54,407 nt of DNA from an uncultured Devosia sp. Lineage in GTDB: Bacteria > Pseudomonadota > Alphaproteobacteria > Rhizobiales > Devosiaceae. The stretch is taken from contig NZ_CAMLHM010000021.1 of the NCBI RefSeq assembly GCF_946479885.1, positions 1 to 54,407 of the forward strand, given 5' to 3'. This document shows, one piece after another, positions 9,225 to 17,118 of the stretch (position 1 is its first letter; the number at the start of each line of letters is the position of its first letter). Position numbers and translations under genes: made by a program. The notes under the pieces are model-generated. The model was not told where the DNA came from. It worked only from the letters and a program-made list of their open reading frames with translations, and ran no database searches.

Positions 9225-9256
9225 AGAAAAAGGGCAGGCGCACTACTGCCTGCCCT
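9225..9256 (-). terminator. Rho-independent terminator of the second GH4 gene
   Basis: On the minus strand AGGGCAGGC (9256-9248) pairs with GCCTGCCCT (9239-9231), a 9-bp perfect stem with a loop of 8. TTTTTC follows at 9230-9225. It lies 47 bases past the stop of the second GH4 gene and keeps it separate from the LysE-type gene. Confidence 0.85.
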
Positions 9257-9303
9257 AAATCTGTTCGCTTTTGCAGCGGCTTAGTGAAGACCGCTGGCGC
9301 GGC

Positions 9304-10758
9304 CTAGTGGTGGCCGCCCGCCACTTCGCGCAGCTCTTCAACCGAACGCACCTGCTTGCGGGCAGCGCCCTGCCAGTCGGTGGTCTTGACCGTCGACTTG
9401 GCCATCCGTTCCTTGGCGGCCGGCACGGCGTGAGCATATTGTGGCAGCCACTGAGCCTGGGCCACGACCATCTCGTCGACCATCGCCCAGACTTCATCGG
9501 GCGTGCAGATGGCGCCAACCAGCGGATCATGCAGCACGGCAAGCTTGAGCGTATCGATATCGCCTGTCATGGCCGCTTCGACCGAGAGGCGCTGCACCGA
9601 CACCGATACCGAGCAGGTCGCGGCGCAAGCGGTCGGCAGGGTGATGCCTTCGATCATGTTGATGCCGAAGCGATCGACGTAACCGGGGCTTTCGATGATG
9701 GCATCATCGGGCAGGTTGGTGATGATGCCGTTGTTGCGGCGGTTGAAATGGCCGCGATAGACGCGCCCGGTTTCCATCGCCTCGATGATGTAGCTGGCAT
9801 GCTCGCTGGTCCGCTTGTGTTCGCTGAGCGGCTTGTTGGCCTCTTCCTTGAACACGGGGAAGTCGGTTTCGAACCAGTTGCGGCGCTCGGTCGAGTAGCG
9901 CAGGTAGCCGCCAGTCTCGCCGTGGATCCAATGGCTCATATCGATCCAGCGATTGATCTCGTTCGGTCGCTTGCGATACCAGGGCAGGTATTCGCTGAGG
10001 TGGCCATTGCTCTCGGTCGAATAGACGCCGAAGCGCTTGAGCACGTCGATGCGGACCTTCTCGGTCTTGGAATAGACCGGATGGGCCTCAAAGCCGGCGA
10101 TCAGCTCTTCCTTTTCGATCTTCCGGCCCTTGGCGCGGATGTCGATATACCAGGTCTGATGGTTGATGCCCGAGCAGACATAGTCGAGCTCTTCATCGGT
10201 CACACCGAGCACTTCGGCGATCTGGTGGGCGCCGTGCTGCACGCCGTGGCAGAGGCCGACCACGTTGACGCCGCCATACATTTCGGCGGCCCAGGTGTTC
10301 ATCGCCATGGGGTTGGCATAGTTGAGGAACAGCGCGCCTGGCTCGGCTACTTCCCTGATATCCTTGCAGAAATCGAGAATGACCGGGATGTTGCGCTGGC
10401 CATAGAGAATGCCGCCGGCGCAGATGGTGTCACCCACGCACTGGTCCACGCCATACTTGAGCGGGATCGAGATATCGGTCGAGAAGGCCTCGAGACCACC
10501 GACGCGAACGCAGCTCATGATGTAGCGGGCGCCCGTAATGGCGGCGCGGCGATCGGTGGTGGCGGTGACCTTGGCCGGCAGCTTGTTGACCGAGACGATG
10601 GTCTCGATGACTTGCTTCACCATGTCCAGGTTGTGCGGGTTGATATCGGTCAGCGCGAATTCGCAACCGACGAATTCCGGCACCTTGAGCAGGTCGGAAA
10701 TAAGGGTCTTGGTGAAGCCGATCGAGCCAGCACCGATAACCGTGACTTTGAATGACAT
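9304..10758 (-). CDS. Glycoside hydrolase family 4 (alpha-glucosidase/alpha-galactosidase)
   Basis: A 484-residue GH4 enzyme, a distant paralog of the MelA encoded at 7128. The Rossmann start is VTVIGAGSIGFTKTLISD. The expected Mn ligands are C170 (VVGLCHGVQHG) and H200 (SGINHQTWY), and N149-P150 is in LNYANPMAMN. The segment FNRRNNGIITNLPDDAIIES is typical of the branch annotated alpha-glucosidase/alpha-galactosidase. Its C-terminal tail of about 45 residues is lysine- and arginine-rich and is not in MelA. It has its own divergent AraC regulator and its own terminator, so it is probably a separately induced glycosidase. Substrate specificity is not decided by sequence alone. Confidence 0.92.
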   Translation of the reverse strand: MSFKVTVIGAGSIGFTKTLISDLLKVPEFVGCEFALTDINPHNLDMVKQVIETIVSVNKLPAKVTATTDRRAAITGARYIMSCVRVGGLEAFSTDISIPLKYGVDQCVGDTICAGGILYGQRNIPVILDFCKDIREVAEPGALFLNYANPMAMNTWAAEMYGGVNVVGLCHGVQHGAHQIAEVLGVTDEELDYVCSGINHQTWYIDIRAKGRKIEKEELIAGFEAHPVYSKTEKVRIDVLKRFGVYSTESNGHLSEYLPWYRKRPNEINRWIDMSHWIHGETGGYLRYSTERRNWFETDFPVFKEEANKPLSEHKRTSEHASYIIEAMETGRVYRGHFNRRNNGIITNLPDDAIIESPGYVDRFGINMIEGITLPTACAATCSVSVSVQRLSVEAAMTGDIDTLKLAVLHDPLVGAICTPDEVWAMVDEMVVAQAQWLPQYAHAVPAAKERMAKSTVKTTDWQGAARKQVRSVEELREVAGGHH

Positions 10759-10801
10759 TGCAGTCCTCCGGATGCAGCTTTCACTGCGAATTGGTGGACA
10801 T

Positions 10802-10833
10802 AGTGCTAGCCTCCACAGTCCCAGGAGTGCTAG
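10802..10833. promoter_or_regulatory. Direct repeat AGTGCTAG, candidate AraC-type operator
   Basis: AGTGCTAG occurs at 10802-10809 and again at 10826-10833, 24 bases apart in the same orientation. It lies in the gap between the second GH4 gene and its divergent AraC regulator. AraC-family proteins usually bind direct repeats spaced about two helical turns apart, so this is a plausible operator (inference). Confidence 0.45.
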
Positions 10834-10862
10834 AGAAAGCTTGTGCCAATCAGGGTAATTTT

Positions 10863-11735
10863 GTGCTCCAACAGCTCATTGACCACGGCCACAATCTCCG
10901 CCGGCTGGCGCTGCCGCGCAGCGCCACGCCGCTTCACTGCATGGCCATCAGCGCCGGATATGAGCAACGCCTGAACGAAGTTTACTCCTGGGATGGCTTG
11001 CAGCGCGGCACGGCGCCGTTTCTCGTCATCCAGCACACCCTGGTGGGCGAGGGGCGGCTCGATTTTGCCGGCACGCGCTATCGCCTGACGCCGGGGCAGA
11101 CCATGGTGCTGAGCCTGCCCCACGCCCATCGCTACTGGCTGGAGCGGGGCGGGCACTGGGAATATTTCTGGATGGTGCTCAACGGTCGCGAGGCGCTGCG
11201 GCTGGCGCGCGAGATCATCGACGCCGCGGGGCCGGTGGTCAGCCTGCCCGAGGCGATCGTCGACCGCATCGCCGACGCCTGCCACACGCTGATCCAGCGG
11301 CCCGACATCACCCCCGGCGAGGCCTCGACCGCCGCCTATGCCGCAATGGCCGCCTTGCATGACGGCGTGTTCAGCGCGGCAGTCCGGCCCGAACGGCCCT
11401 TGCCCGCCGCCATCAACCGGGTCATTGCCCATGTCGAGGCGAACCTGGCCGGGTCGCTGCAGGTGGAGCGCCTGGCCGGTATCGCCGAGATGAGCCGCGG
11501 CCATTTCGTCCGCCAGTTCGGCGCGAGTACCGGCATTCCGCCTTCGGACTTCGTGCTGGAGCGGCGCATCGAGCGCATCGAGCGCCTGCTGCTGGCAACC
11601 GACATGAGCGTGGTGGCCATTGCCCGCGCGACGGGATTTGCCGACGCCAATTACCTGGCCAAGGCCTTCCGGCGAAAGCGCGGCGTGGCGCCATTGGAGT
11701 TTCGCGAGCAAGGACGGCTGGCGGCGGGGACGTAG
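10863..11735 (+). CDS. AraC-family transcriptional regulator
   Basis: About 290 residues if started at GTG 10863. The N-terminal cupin-like ligand domain includes GRLDFAGTRYRLTPGQTMVL and HAHRYWL (about residues 60-95). The C-terminal AraC HTH pair includes LAGIAEMSRGHFVRQFGAST and AIARATGFADANYLAKAFRR (about 200-280). The frame is open upstream to 10752, but that would overlap the start of the divergent GH4 gene. GTG 10863 (weak site AGGGTAA upstream) or ATG 10941 are the realistic starts. Divergence from the second GH4 gene suggests it controls that gene. Confidence 0.85.
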   Translation: MLQQLIDHGHNLRRLALPRSATPLHCMAISAGYEQRLNEVYSWDGLQRGTAPFLVIQHTLVGEGRLDFAGTRYRLTPGQTMVLSLPHAHRYWLERGGHWEYFWMVLNGREALRLAREIIDAAGPVVSLPEAIVDRIADACHTLIQRPDITPGEASTAAYAAMAALHDGVFSAAVRPERPLPAAINRVIAHVEANLAGSLQVERLAGIAEMSRGHFVRQFGASTGIPPSDFVLERRIERIERLLLATDMSVVAIARATGFADANYLAKAFRRKRGVAPLEFREQGRLAAGT

Positions 11736-11747
11736 CTTCGCTGAGTG

Positions 11748-12668
11748 TCAGGCAACCCGCGCTGCGGTGGCGCTCAGGTGGCGCATGTCGGTCCCGCAGC
11801 ACCCGCCAAAGATCGAGAGGCCAGGCAAGCTGCCATGGAGCGCACCCAACTCGGCCGCAAGCTCGGCGGGATTGCCATCATCGAGTTCGGTGGCCTCGTC
11901 GAGCTCGGCATGACTGCGGCGCGACGCATTGGGGATCAGGCCGATCAGCCGGCTCATCCATTGCCCGCCGTCGAGCGCCGGCCTGAAGTGATCCGGATGC
12001 GCGCAATTGATGCAATAGCCCAGCACCGTTCCGCCGGTATGGGCTTCCACGGCCTCCACGGCGGCGCCCAGGGCCGAACCATAGGCGAGACGTCCATCCA
12101 CCTCCACGGTGAACGAGATCATTGCCGGGACGCCTGCGGCCGCGGCCGCACGGGCAATCCCGGTCGCCTCGGCTGCCGAACCCAGCGTATAGGCGGAGAT
12201 CATGTCGACGCCCGCCTCGACCAATGCCCGGATCTGCTCGCCATGATAGGTCTCGGCCTCGGCGGCACCCGTGGCGCCGGGCTCGTAGGCATCGCCGCGC
12301 GGTCCGACCTGCCCGCTCACCAGCACCGGCACGCCGCCGGCGCGCCCACGCGCCGATCGCACCAGGGCCACGGCCTCCGCGTTGGCGCGCGCCAACGTAT
12401 CGGCGTCATAGCCGAGCGGCCGGGCACGGTCGGCATTTGCCATCCAGGTGACACTGTCGAGGATGACGCCGACGCCGTTCTCCCGCCCCAGGGCAATCTG
12501 GGCGTCATAGTACTGAGCCACGCGATTCCGGCCAGGTTCAGAGAGAGAAAGCGGAAATGCCGCAAAGCCGGGCAGATCCCACTTTTGGTTGAAGATCAGG
12601 TCTGTCTCCATCCCCGTCCAGGCAAGCCAGCGGCGGTCACCGGTCACAAGGTCTTCTGGGCGAGCCAT
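11748..12668 (-). CDS. Homocysteine S-methyltransferase family protein
   Basis: A 306-residue TIM-barrel enzyme of the zinc-dependent homocysteine S-methyltransferase family (MmuM-like). Zinc-ligand cysteines are visible in GYCINCAHPDHF and in the GGCCGT motif near the C-terminus. It transfers a methyl group from a donor such as S-methylmethionine or a betaine to homocysteine; the donor is not determined. AGGAGG a few bases before the ATG at 12668 decides the start, while the open frame further upstream lacks support. It converges with the AraC gene with a gap of only 12 bases and no terminator hairpin. Confidence 0.88.
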   Translation of the reverse strand: MARPEDLVTGDRRWLAWTGMETDLIFNQKWDLPGFAAFPLSLSEPGRNRVAQYYDAQIALGRENGVGVILDSVTWMANADRARPLGYDADTLARANAEAVALVRSARGRAGGVPVLVSGQVGPRGDAYEPGATGAAEAETYHGEQIRALVEAGVDMISAYTLGSAAEATGIARAAAAAGVPAMISFTVEVDGRLAYGSALGAAVEAVEAHTGGTVLGYCINCAHPDHFRPALDGGQWMSRLIGLIPNASRRSHAELDEATELDDGNPAELAAELGALHGSLPGLSIFGGCCGTDMRHLSATAARVA

Positions 12669-12838
12669 AGCTTTCCTCCTCGACACGACAGGGAGTTTAA
12701 CCCGAGCATGCGTCGGAGGGTAGCAGAACCGCGGCACCGGGCAGGGCGACCTGGCACACCTGTCTGCACCACCAAATCCGGGTTGCCATCCCTTGCCAAA
12801 AAGCGCAGAAACGCCTCGTTGACGTATAGGGCAAGCAA

Positions 12839-13318
12839 ATGACCAATCCTGTCACGGCCGATCGGCGGCATTTCGAGGACCTTGTGGTCGGCGAGGTCAT
12901 CGACCTGGGCCACACCACGGTCAGCAAAGAGATGATCATCACCTTTGCCCGGGAATTCGATCCCTTTCCCTTTCATCTCGATGAGGCCGCGGCCAAAGCG
13001 AGCCTCCTGGGTGGCCTGGCCTCGAGCGGCTGGCAGACCGGGGCGCTGAGCCTGCGCATGCTGGTCGACAGTTTCCTCAATACCGTTGCCTCGGCCGGCG
13101 GGCTGGGCTTTACCGATCTCAAGTGGAAGAATCCGGTCATGGTGGGCGACACCATCGGCGGCACGGTGACCATTGCCGAGCTGCGCCGCTCCGGCAGCCA
13201 CCCGCAATGGGGCATCATGACCCTCGATTTCGACGTGCGGAACCAGAAGCAGCAGCCGGTGCTGACCATGCGGCTGGCCAACCTGATCGAGGCGCGCATG
13301 CCCGGAGTGGCCGCATGA
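12839..13318 (+). CDS. MaoC-family (hot-dog) dehydratase, first of a pair
   Basis: A 159-residue hot-dog-fold enoyl hydratase-like protein. The hydratase-2 type active-site stretch is FAREFDPFPFHLDEAAAKAS (D and H catalytic, about residues 37-56). GGLASSGWQTGA comes next, where the GLxxSGW pattern is typical. The ribosome site AGGGC lies about 8 bases before the ATG. Its stop overlaps the start of a second MaoC gene (ATGA). Such pairs may form heterodimers acting on acyl-CoA or related thioesters; the substrate is unknown. Confidence 0.85.
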   Translation: MTNPVTADRRHFEDLVVGEVIDLGHTTVSKEMIITFAREFDPFPFHLDEAAAKASLLGGLASSGWQTGALSLRMLVDSFLNTVASAGGLGFTDLKWKNPVMVGDTIGGTVTIAELRRSGSHPQWGIMTLDFDVRNQKQQPVLTMRLANLIEARMPGVAA

Positions 13319-13872
13319 CCCGCTGGTTTGAGGATATCATCGTGGACGAGGTGTTTCCGCTCGGCAGCCACACCTTTGGCGAAGAGGAAATCATCCGCTT
13401 CGCCACGCTCTACGATCCGCAATATTTCCACCTCGATGCCGAAGCCGCCAAATCGAGCCATTTCGGCGGGCTGGTCGCCAGCGGCTGGCACACGGTGAGC
13501 GTGGGCCATCGCAAGATGGTGGATGCGCTGTTCGCCGAGGAGGAGCGCCTGCGCGGCCTCGGCAAGGAGCCCGGGCTCTCAGGCCCCTCCCCCGGCGTCA
13601 ATTCGATGGATTTCAAGGTGCCGGTGCGCCCTGGCGATACCGTGACCTACGAGCTTGTCGTGACCGGCAAGCGCGCTTCGAACTCCATCCCCGGCTGGGG
13701 CCTGCTGTTCAACAAGCTGACCGCGGTCAACCAGCGGGGCGAGCTGGTCTACCTGGCCGACCTGGTGGGCTTCTCCAAGCTGCGCGACTATCGCATGCCG
13801 CTGCAGCTGAAACTGTTGCTCGCGCTCACCAGACTGCCCCTCATCGGCCCCTTGCTCAAGCGCGGCTCTTGA
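13315..13872 (+). CDS. MaoC-family (hot-dog) dehydratase, second of a pair
   Basis: A 185-residue paralog of the preceding protein, coupled to it by a 4-base overlap at 13315. The catalytic stretch is FATLYDPQYFHLDAEAAKSS, followed by FGGLVASGWHT. C-terminal to the fold is a hydrophobic and basic tail (LQLKLLLALTRLPLIGPLLKRGS) of about 30 residues that could contact the membrane. The frame is open upstream to 13123, but that part lies inside the first gene. Function follows the family: hydration or dehydration of an enoyl thioester. Confidence 0.85.
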   Translation: MTRWFEDIIVDEVFPLGSHTFGEEEIIRFATLYDPQYFHLDAEAAKSSHFGGLVASGWHTVSVGHRKMVDALFAEEERLRGLGKEPGLSGPSPGVNSMDFKVPVRPGDTVTYELVVTGKRASNSIPGWGLLFNKLTAVNQRGELVYLADLVGFSKLRDYRMPLQLKLLLALTRLPLIGPLLKRGS

Positions 13873-13904
13873 AAGCGGCGGGGCGCACCGGCACTCTCTC
13901 GCCC

Positions 13905-14249
13905 ATGCGCCGAATCGCCCTCATAGCCGTCGTCACCGCCCTGTCAGCCACGCCGGCCCTTGCCCAGAATTTTACGGGCAACTGGGCCTGCCGCGACGCG
14001 ACCACGTCCAAGGCTGGCATCCTCACCATCTATGGCGACGTCTATGGCTTCGCCTCGACCGTGGTGGGCGATCCGAGCTCGGGCACCGGCACCATTACCG
14101 GCTATCAGGACGGGGTCAGCTTCAACGACGGCAACCTGCGGGCAAACAAGGCGATCCAGGCGGGGCGGATTATTCCGGACCCAACCTATGGCAACGCGAT
14201 CCAGCTGGAAACGGCTGAGGCGATCGTCATGCTGTGCACGCCCAGGTAG
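13905..14249 (+). CDS. Small secreted protein of unknown function
   Basis: 114 residues. A clear signal peptide (MRRIALIAVVTALSATPALAQ) favours the ATG at 13905 over an upstream TTG at 13869 that overlaps the MaoC stop. The mature part of about 93 residues has two cysteines, one near each end (NWACRD and MLCTPR), which could form a disulfide. It is glycine- and threonine-rich with probable beta structure. I do not recognise the family. It follows the MaoC pair closely and may be co-transcribed. Confidence 0.7.
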   Translation: MRRIALIAVVTALSATPALAQNFTGNWACRDATTSKAGILTIYGDVYGFASTVVGDPSSGTGTITGYQDGVSFNDGNLRANKAIQAGRIIPDPTYGNAIQLETAEAIVMLCTPR

Positions 14250-14254
14250 AGCAC

Positions 14255-14392
14255 CCTTCACCTCTCCCTTTGGGGGAGAGGTCGGCGCGCAGCGCCGGGT
14301 GAGGGGGCCTTCCTCCGCACCGCATCAAGAAAAGGCCCCCTCACCCGCCTTGCTTCGCAAGTCGACCTCTCCCCCAAGGGAGAGGCGAAGGG
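14255..14392. repeat. REP-like paired palindrome, family A
   Basis: Two inverted half-elements (about 14255-14311 and 14332-14392) flank a 20-base spacer. Each half has an outer hairpin (CTCTCCC...GGGAGAG) and an inner hairpin. The inner stems differ in sequence between halves, but each is self-complementary (GCGC-GCA-GCGC against CTTGC-TTC-GCAAG). The closest relative in this window is at 52426-52556. Confidence 0.85.
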
Positions 14393-14466
14393 CGACATTC
14401 CGCCACGCCCGCTTGAACTTTTTTCCCAATGCTGCATTTTGTCTGTGCGGCGCCGGGCCCCTCTGG

Positions 14467-14487
14467 CGAGGACGACTTATGTCCTCG
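14467..14487 (+). promoter_or_regulatory. Hairpin in the leader of the terC-like gene
   Basis: CGAGGAC (14467-14473) pairs perfectly with GTCCTCG (14481-14487) across a 7-base loop. It is followed by GGAG-CTG-CTCC (14494-14504), 27 bases before the ATG. terC-type genes are often controlled by a manganese riboswitch (yybP-ykoY), but I cannot match its conserved core here. This is only a possible leader structure. Confidence 0.35.
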
Positions 14488-14530
14488 TGATGTCGGAGCT
14501 GCTCCAAACTTCATGGAGAAAGGTCCGGCG

Positions 14531-15550
14531 ATGGAATCGCTTCTTGGCGCCCTTATGGGCGATTTTCTGGGTACCCCCGTCTATTTCTGGGTCGCGTTCG
14601 TCGCGATCGTCATTGGCTTGCTGGTCTTCGACCTCGGCATCCTGCACAAGGATGAGCACGAGATCGGCGCCAAGGAGAGCCTGATCCTCTACGCCTTCTA
14701 TGTCGGCATAGCGCTCGCCTTCGGCACCTGGGTCTGGTGGCAGCGCGGCAGCGAGGCCGGGCTCGAATTCTATACCGGCTACCTGCTCGAGCAGAGCCTG
14801 GCGATGGACAACATGTTCGTCATCGCCACCATCTTCGGCTTCCTGGCCATTCCCCGCATCTATCAGCACCGCGTGCTGTTCTGGGGCATCTTGGGCGTCA
14901 TCCTGTTCCGCGCCGTGCTGATCGGCCTGGGCGCGGCGCTGGTCAACGAGTTCAACTGGATCCTGTTCGGCTTCGGCGCCTTCCTGGTGTTCACCGGCAT
15001 CCGCATGTTCAGCCACAAGGACGAGGAGCCGCATCTGGAAGACAACAAGGTCTTCCAGTTCATCTCCCGGCGCTTCCGGGTGACCAAGGCGCTACATGGC
15101 CGCAATTTCACGGTCAGGCAGCCCGATCCCAAGACCGGCAAGCTCGTGACCTGGCTGACGCCGCTGGCCGTGGCCCTGATCATGGTGGAAATCGTCGACC
15201 TGGTCTTCGCCGTGGATTCGGTGCCGGCCGTGTTCGCGGTGACGCAGGATACGTTCATCGTCTACACGTCCAACATCTTCGCCATCCTGGGCCTGCGCTC
15301 GCTCTACTTCGCGCTGGCGGCCGCAATGAACCGCTTCCGCTACCTGCAGGTCTCGCTGGCCATCATTCTGGTGCTGGTGGGCATCAAGATCTTCCTCGTG
15401 CCGCTGCATATCCATATCGACACGCTGCTCAGCTTGCTGGTGACGCTGTCGATCCTGGCGGGCGGGGTCATCTTCTCGCTCTACAAGACGCGCAACGAGC
15501 CCGATATCGGCGCCGAGACGGTGCCGCAAACAGGGCAGCTAGAACCCTGA
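14531..15550 (+). CDS. TerC/Alx-family integral membrane protein
   Basis: A 339-residue membrane protein with about nine hydrophobic helices and the TerC family acidic motifs. These include LEQSLAMDNMFVIATIF (about residues 86-102) and EIVDLVFAVDSVPAVFAVTQD (about 220-240), where the aspartates are thought to bind metal. Family members (Alx, TerC, MeeF) take part in manganese export or loading of exported metalloproteins and in tellurite or alkaline response. The ATG at 14531 is preceded by GAGAAAGG. The frame is open to 14429 without a ribosome site. The gene stands alone between a repeat and a terminator. Confidence 0.92.
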   Translation: MESLLGALMGDFLGTPVYFWVAFVAIVIGLLVFDLGILHKDEHEIGAKESLILYAFYVGIALAFGTWVWWQRGSEAGLEFYTGYLLEQSLAMDNMFVIATIFGFLAIPRIYQHRVLFWGILGVILFRAVLIGLGAALVNEFNWILFGFGAFLVFTGIRMFSHKDEEPHLEDNKVFQFISRRFRVTKALHGRNFTVRQPDPKTGKLVTWLTPLAVALIMVEIVDLVFAVDSVPAVFAVTQDTFIVYTSNIFAILGLRSLYFALAAAMNRFRYLQVSLAIILVLVGIKIFLVPLHIHIDTLLSLLVTLSILAGGVIFSLYKTRNEPDIGAETVPQTGQLEP

Positions 15551-15564
15551 TCGGAGGAGATTGC

Positions 15565-15598
15565 GGGCCGGCGGTTGACGCCGGCCCATCGATTTTTT
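15565..15598 (+). terminator. Rho-independent terminator of the terC-like gene
   Basis: GGGCCGGCG (15565-15573) and CGCCGGCCC (15579-15587) form a perfect 9-bp stem with a 5-base loop. ATCGATTTTTT follows. It lies 15 bases past the stop. Confidence 0.9.
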
Positions 15599-15897
15599 AT
15601 CTTCCGCCCGTTTCCAAGATGAGGTTGCGAACCGAAATGATCTGAAATCTTGCCCAGGACGCCCGAGAATCCGCCGATCCGCGCCCGCGCGCGACCGGAA
15701 GATCATGGATGCCGTTCAGTGCGAGATCAGGTTCCGGTTTGCGTCTGCCCTAGCGGCAGCCTGGCTCATCACCCTTAGCGACAGTCCCGGCGTCCGACCA
15801 AAACCACGCTTCATCGCGCGGCGCTTTGCGTTGCGCCCGTTTCAAAGCCCCGCCGCTGCGTTGAGAGCGCCGGACGGGGATGAGGAAAGTTTTGCTC
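15599..15897. other. About 300 bases with no recognised gene
   Basis: Several short frames are open here, but none has both a ribosome site and sensible codon use. The frame beginning at 15705 gives an arginine- and alanine-rich translation typical of a shadow reading. I see no RNA gene signature. The last 20 bases (GATGAGGAAAG) act as ribosome site for the small gene that follows. Confidence 0.4.
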
Positions 15898-16074
15898 ATG
15901 CCAAAGAACCAGTTCCAGCGCCCCCAGGCCGTCGCGCGCCAGCACAATGTGCCGCGCCACGGCGCACCGATCCCCATGCGCAAGGCGGAGGCCAGGAAGG
16001 TCGTCCAGCCCGGGGAGCAGACTCTGCCGCTTCCCGCGCTCGAAGCCTTGCTCGGCAGACCGACGCGTCAGTGA
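15898..16074 (+). CDS. Small hypothetical protein, 58 residues
   Basis: This frame starts at ATG 15898 (MPKNQFQRPQ) with GAGGAAAG 8 bases upstream, and its codons end almost always in G or C like the neighbouring genes. The product is rich in proline, glutamine and arginine (VARQHNVPRHGAPIPMRK, then LPLPALEALLGR). It has no cysteine, signal peptide or membrane segment. It is directly followed by a perfect 13-bp hairpin. I do not recognise a family. It could be a small nucleic-acid-binding or structural protein, but this is open. Confidence 0.5.
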   Translation: MPKNQFQRPQAVARQHNVPRHGAPIPMRKAEARKVVQPGEQTLPLPALEALLGRPTRQ

Positions 16075-16077
16075 CAC

Positions 16078-16109
16078 CCCGGCCCGGCGCTACAAGGCGC
16101 CGGGCCGGG
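16078..16109 (+). terminator. Perfect 13-bp hairpin after the small gene
   Basis: The stem arms are 16078-16090 and 16097-16109 with a 6-base loop (TACAAG). All pairs are Watson-Crick and almost all G-C. No T-tract follows, so it may end transcription with Rho or stabilise the upstream message. Confidence 0.6.
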
Positions 16110-16221
16110 TCCGCCGAATAGGCCGGAGCCGCGGGGACTGGGCATTCCCGCCATAGCGGCAGTGCCCAGTCTTGCCGCAATTGGCCGTTAACCGTCCAAT
16201 TGTGACAATCAGGAGACGACC

Positions 16222-16614
16222 ATGGGTAAGATCCACGAGATCGTATTCGACTGCGACAAGCCCAGCAAACTGGCAGCGTTCTGGGTGGCCCTGCTCGATG
16301 GCTATGCCATCCGCCCCTATGACGAAGCCGAAATTGCCCGCCTGGCGGCCTTGGGCTTCACGCCGGAAACCGACCCCACGGTGATGGTCGATGGCCCCGG
16401 CCCCTCGATCTGCTTCCAGAACGTGGAAGGCCGTCGCTACGACAACAACCGGGTGCATTTCGATATCGAGGTCGGCGATCGCCCCGGCACGGTCGAGAAC
16501 CTGCGCCAGCAGGGCGCCGAAACGGTGCGGGTGCTGCCCACCTACACCGTCATGCGCGACCCCGAGGGCAACCAGTTCTGCCTGGTCGATATCCGTGAGG
16601 CGATGGCCGCCTGA
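16222..16614 (+). CDS. VOC-family (glyoxalase-fold) protein
   Basis: A 130-residue vicinal-oxygen-chelate fold protein of the Glyoxalase_6 type. The N-terminal IHEIVFDCDKPSKLAAFWVALLDG is the typical first beta-alpha-beta unit. The C-terminal VMRDPEGNQFCLVDI is the last strand pair with the metal-side Glu/Asn region. CAGGAG upstream supports the ATG. The substrate is unknown; many such proteins serve in resistance or in catabolic isomerisation. It stands next to a GFA-family gene on the same strand. Confidence 0.85.
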   Translation: MGKIHEIVFDCDKPSKLAAFWVALLDGYAIRPYDEAEIARLAALGFTPETDPTVMVDGPGPSICFQNVEGRRYDNNRVHFDIEVGDRPGTVENLRQQGAETVRVLPTYTVMRDPEGNQFCLVDIREAMAA

Positions 16615-16694
16615 CTCTGTGGCGCCTCCTGGCTGCTGACAAAGGCTGTCAGCGTTCGGCGCAATGATGGCTCACACCAGAACGGAGCCCTCAC

Positions 16695-17096
16695 ATGTCC
16701 CTCGTTGCCTCCTGCCATTGCGGCGCCACCAAGATCGAACTGCCGCACGCGCCCGTCCACGCCAAGGAGTGCAATTGCAGCTACTGCGCCCGCACCGGCG
16801 CTGTCTGGGGCTATTACGGTCAAGGCGACCTGCATTTCCTGTCGCAGGAGGGCGAAAAGACCTATTCGGCCAGCGACGGCATGAACCTGCACCATTTCTG
16901 TGGCCAGTGCGGCATGCAGACCTGGGGCGACAGCCCCGACTGGGCCTCGATGTACAACAATGACGGCACGCCCAAGAATGGCGACGCCAATTCCTTCCCC
17001 ACCACGCGCACCTACGCGGTGAACCTGCGGCTGGTGGACGACCTGGATTGGTCGGCGCTCGCCGTCGAGAAGGTGGACGGACGGAATAGCTGGTAA
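16695..17096 (+). CDS. GFA-family zinc protein (CENP-V/GFA domain)
   Basis: A 133-residue protein of the glutathione-dependent formaldehyde-activating enzyme (GFA) family. Zinc-binding cysteines are visible in SCHCGATKIE (about 7-16), ECNCSYCARTGAVWGYY (about 29-45) and FCGQCGMQTWG (about 75-85). Only some members activate formaldehyde; most have unknown substrates. It could share a transcript with the VOC gene 80 bases upstream. The start is fixed by the conserved N-terminus. Confidence 0.88.
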   Translation: MSLVASCHCGATKIELPHAPVHAKECNCSYCARTGAVWGYYGQGDLHFLSQEGEKTYSASDGMNLHHFCGQCGMQTWGDSPDWASMYNNDGTPKNGDANSFPTTRTYAVNLRLVDDLDWSALAVEKVDGRNSW

Positions 17097-17118
17097 TCTT
17101 CTTGAGAGGTTGAAGTCG

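Noticed and set aside
7122..10755. Long frames opposite both GH4 genes
   Set aside because: The GH4 reading is unmistakable on the coding strands.
14393..14530. Manganese riboswitch (yybP-ykoY) upstream of the TerC-type gene
   Set aside because: The conserved core could not be matched by eye; only simple hairpins are visible.
15705..16121. 138-residue frame overlapping the 58-residue gene
   Set aside because: No ribosome site, and an arginine/alanine-rich translation typical of non-coding frames.
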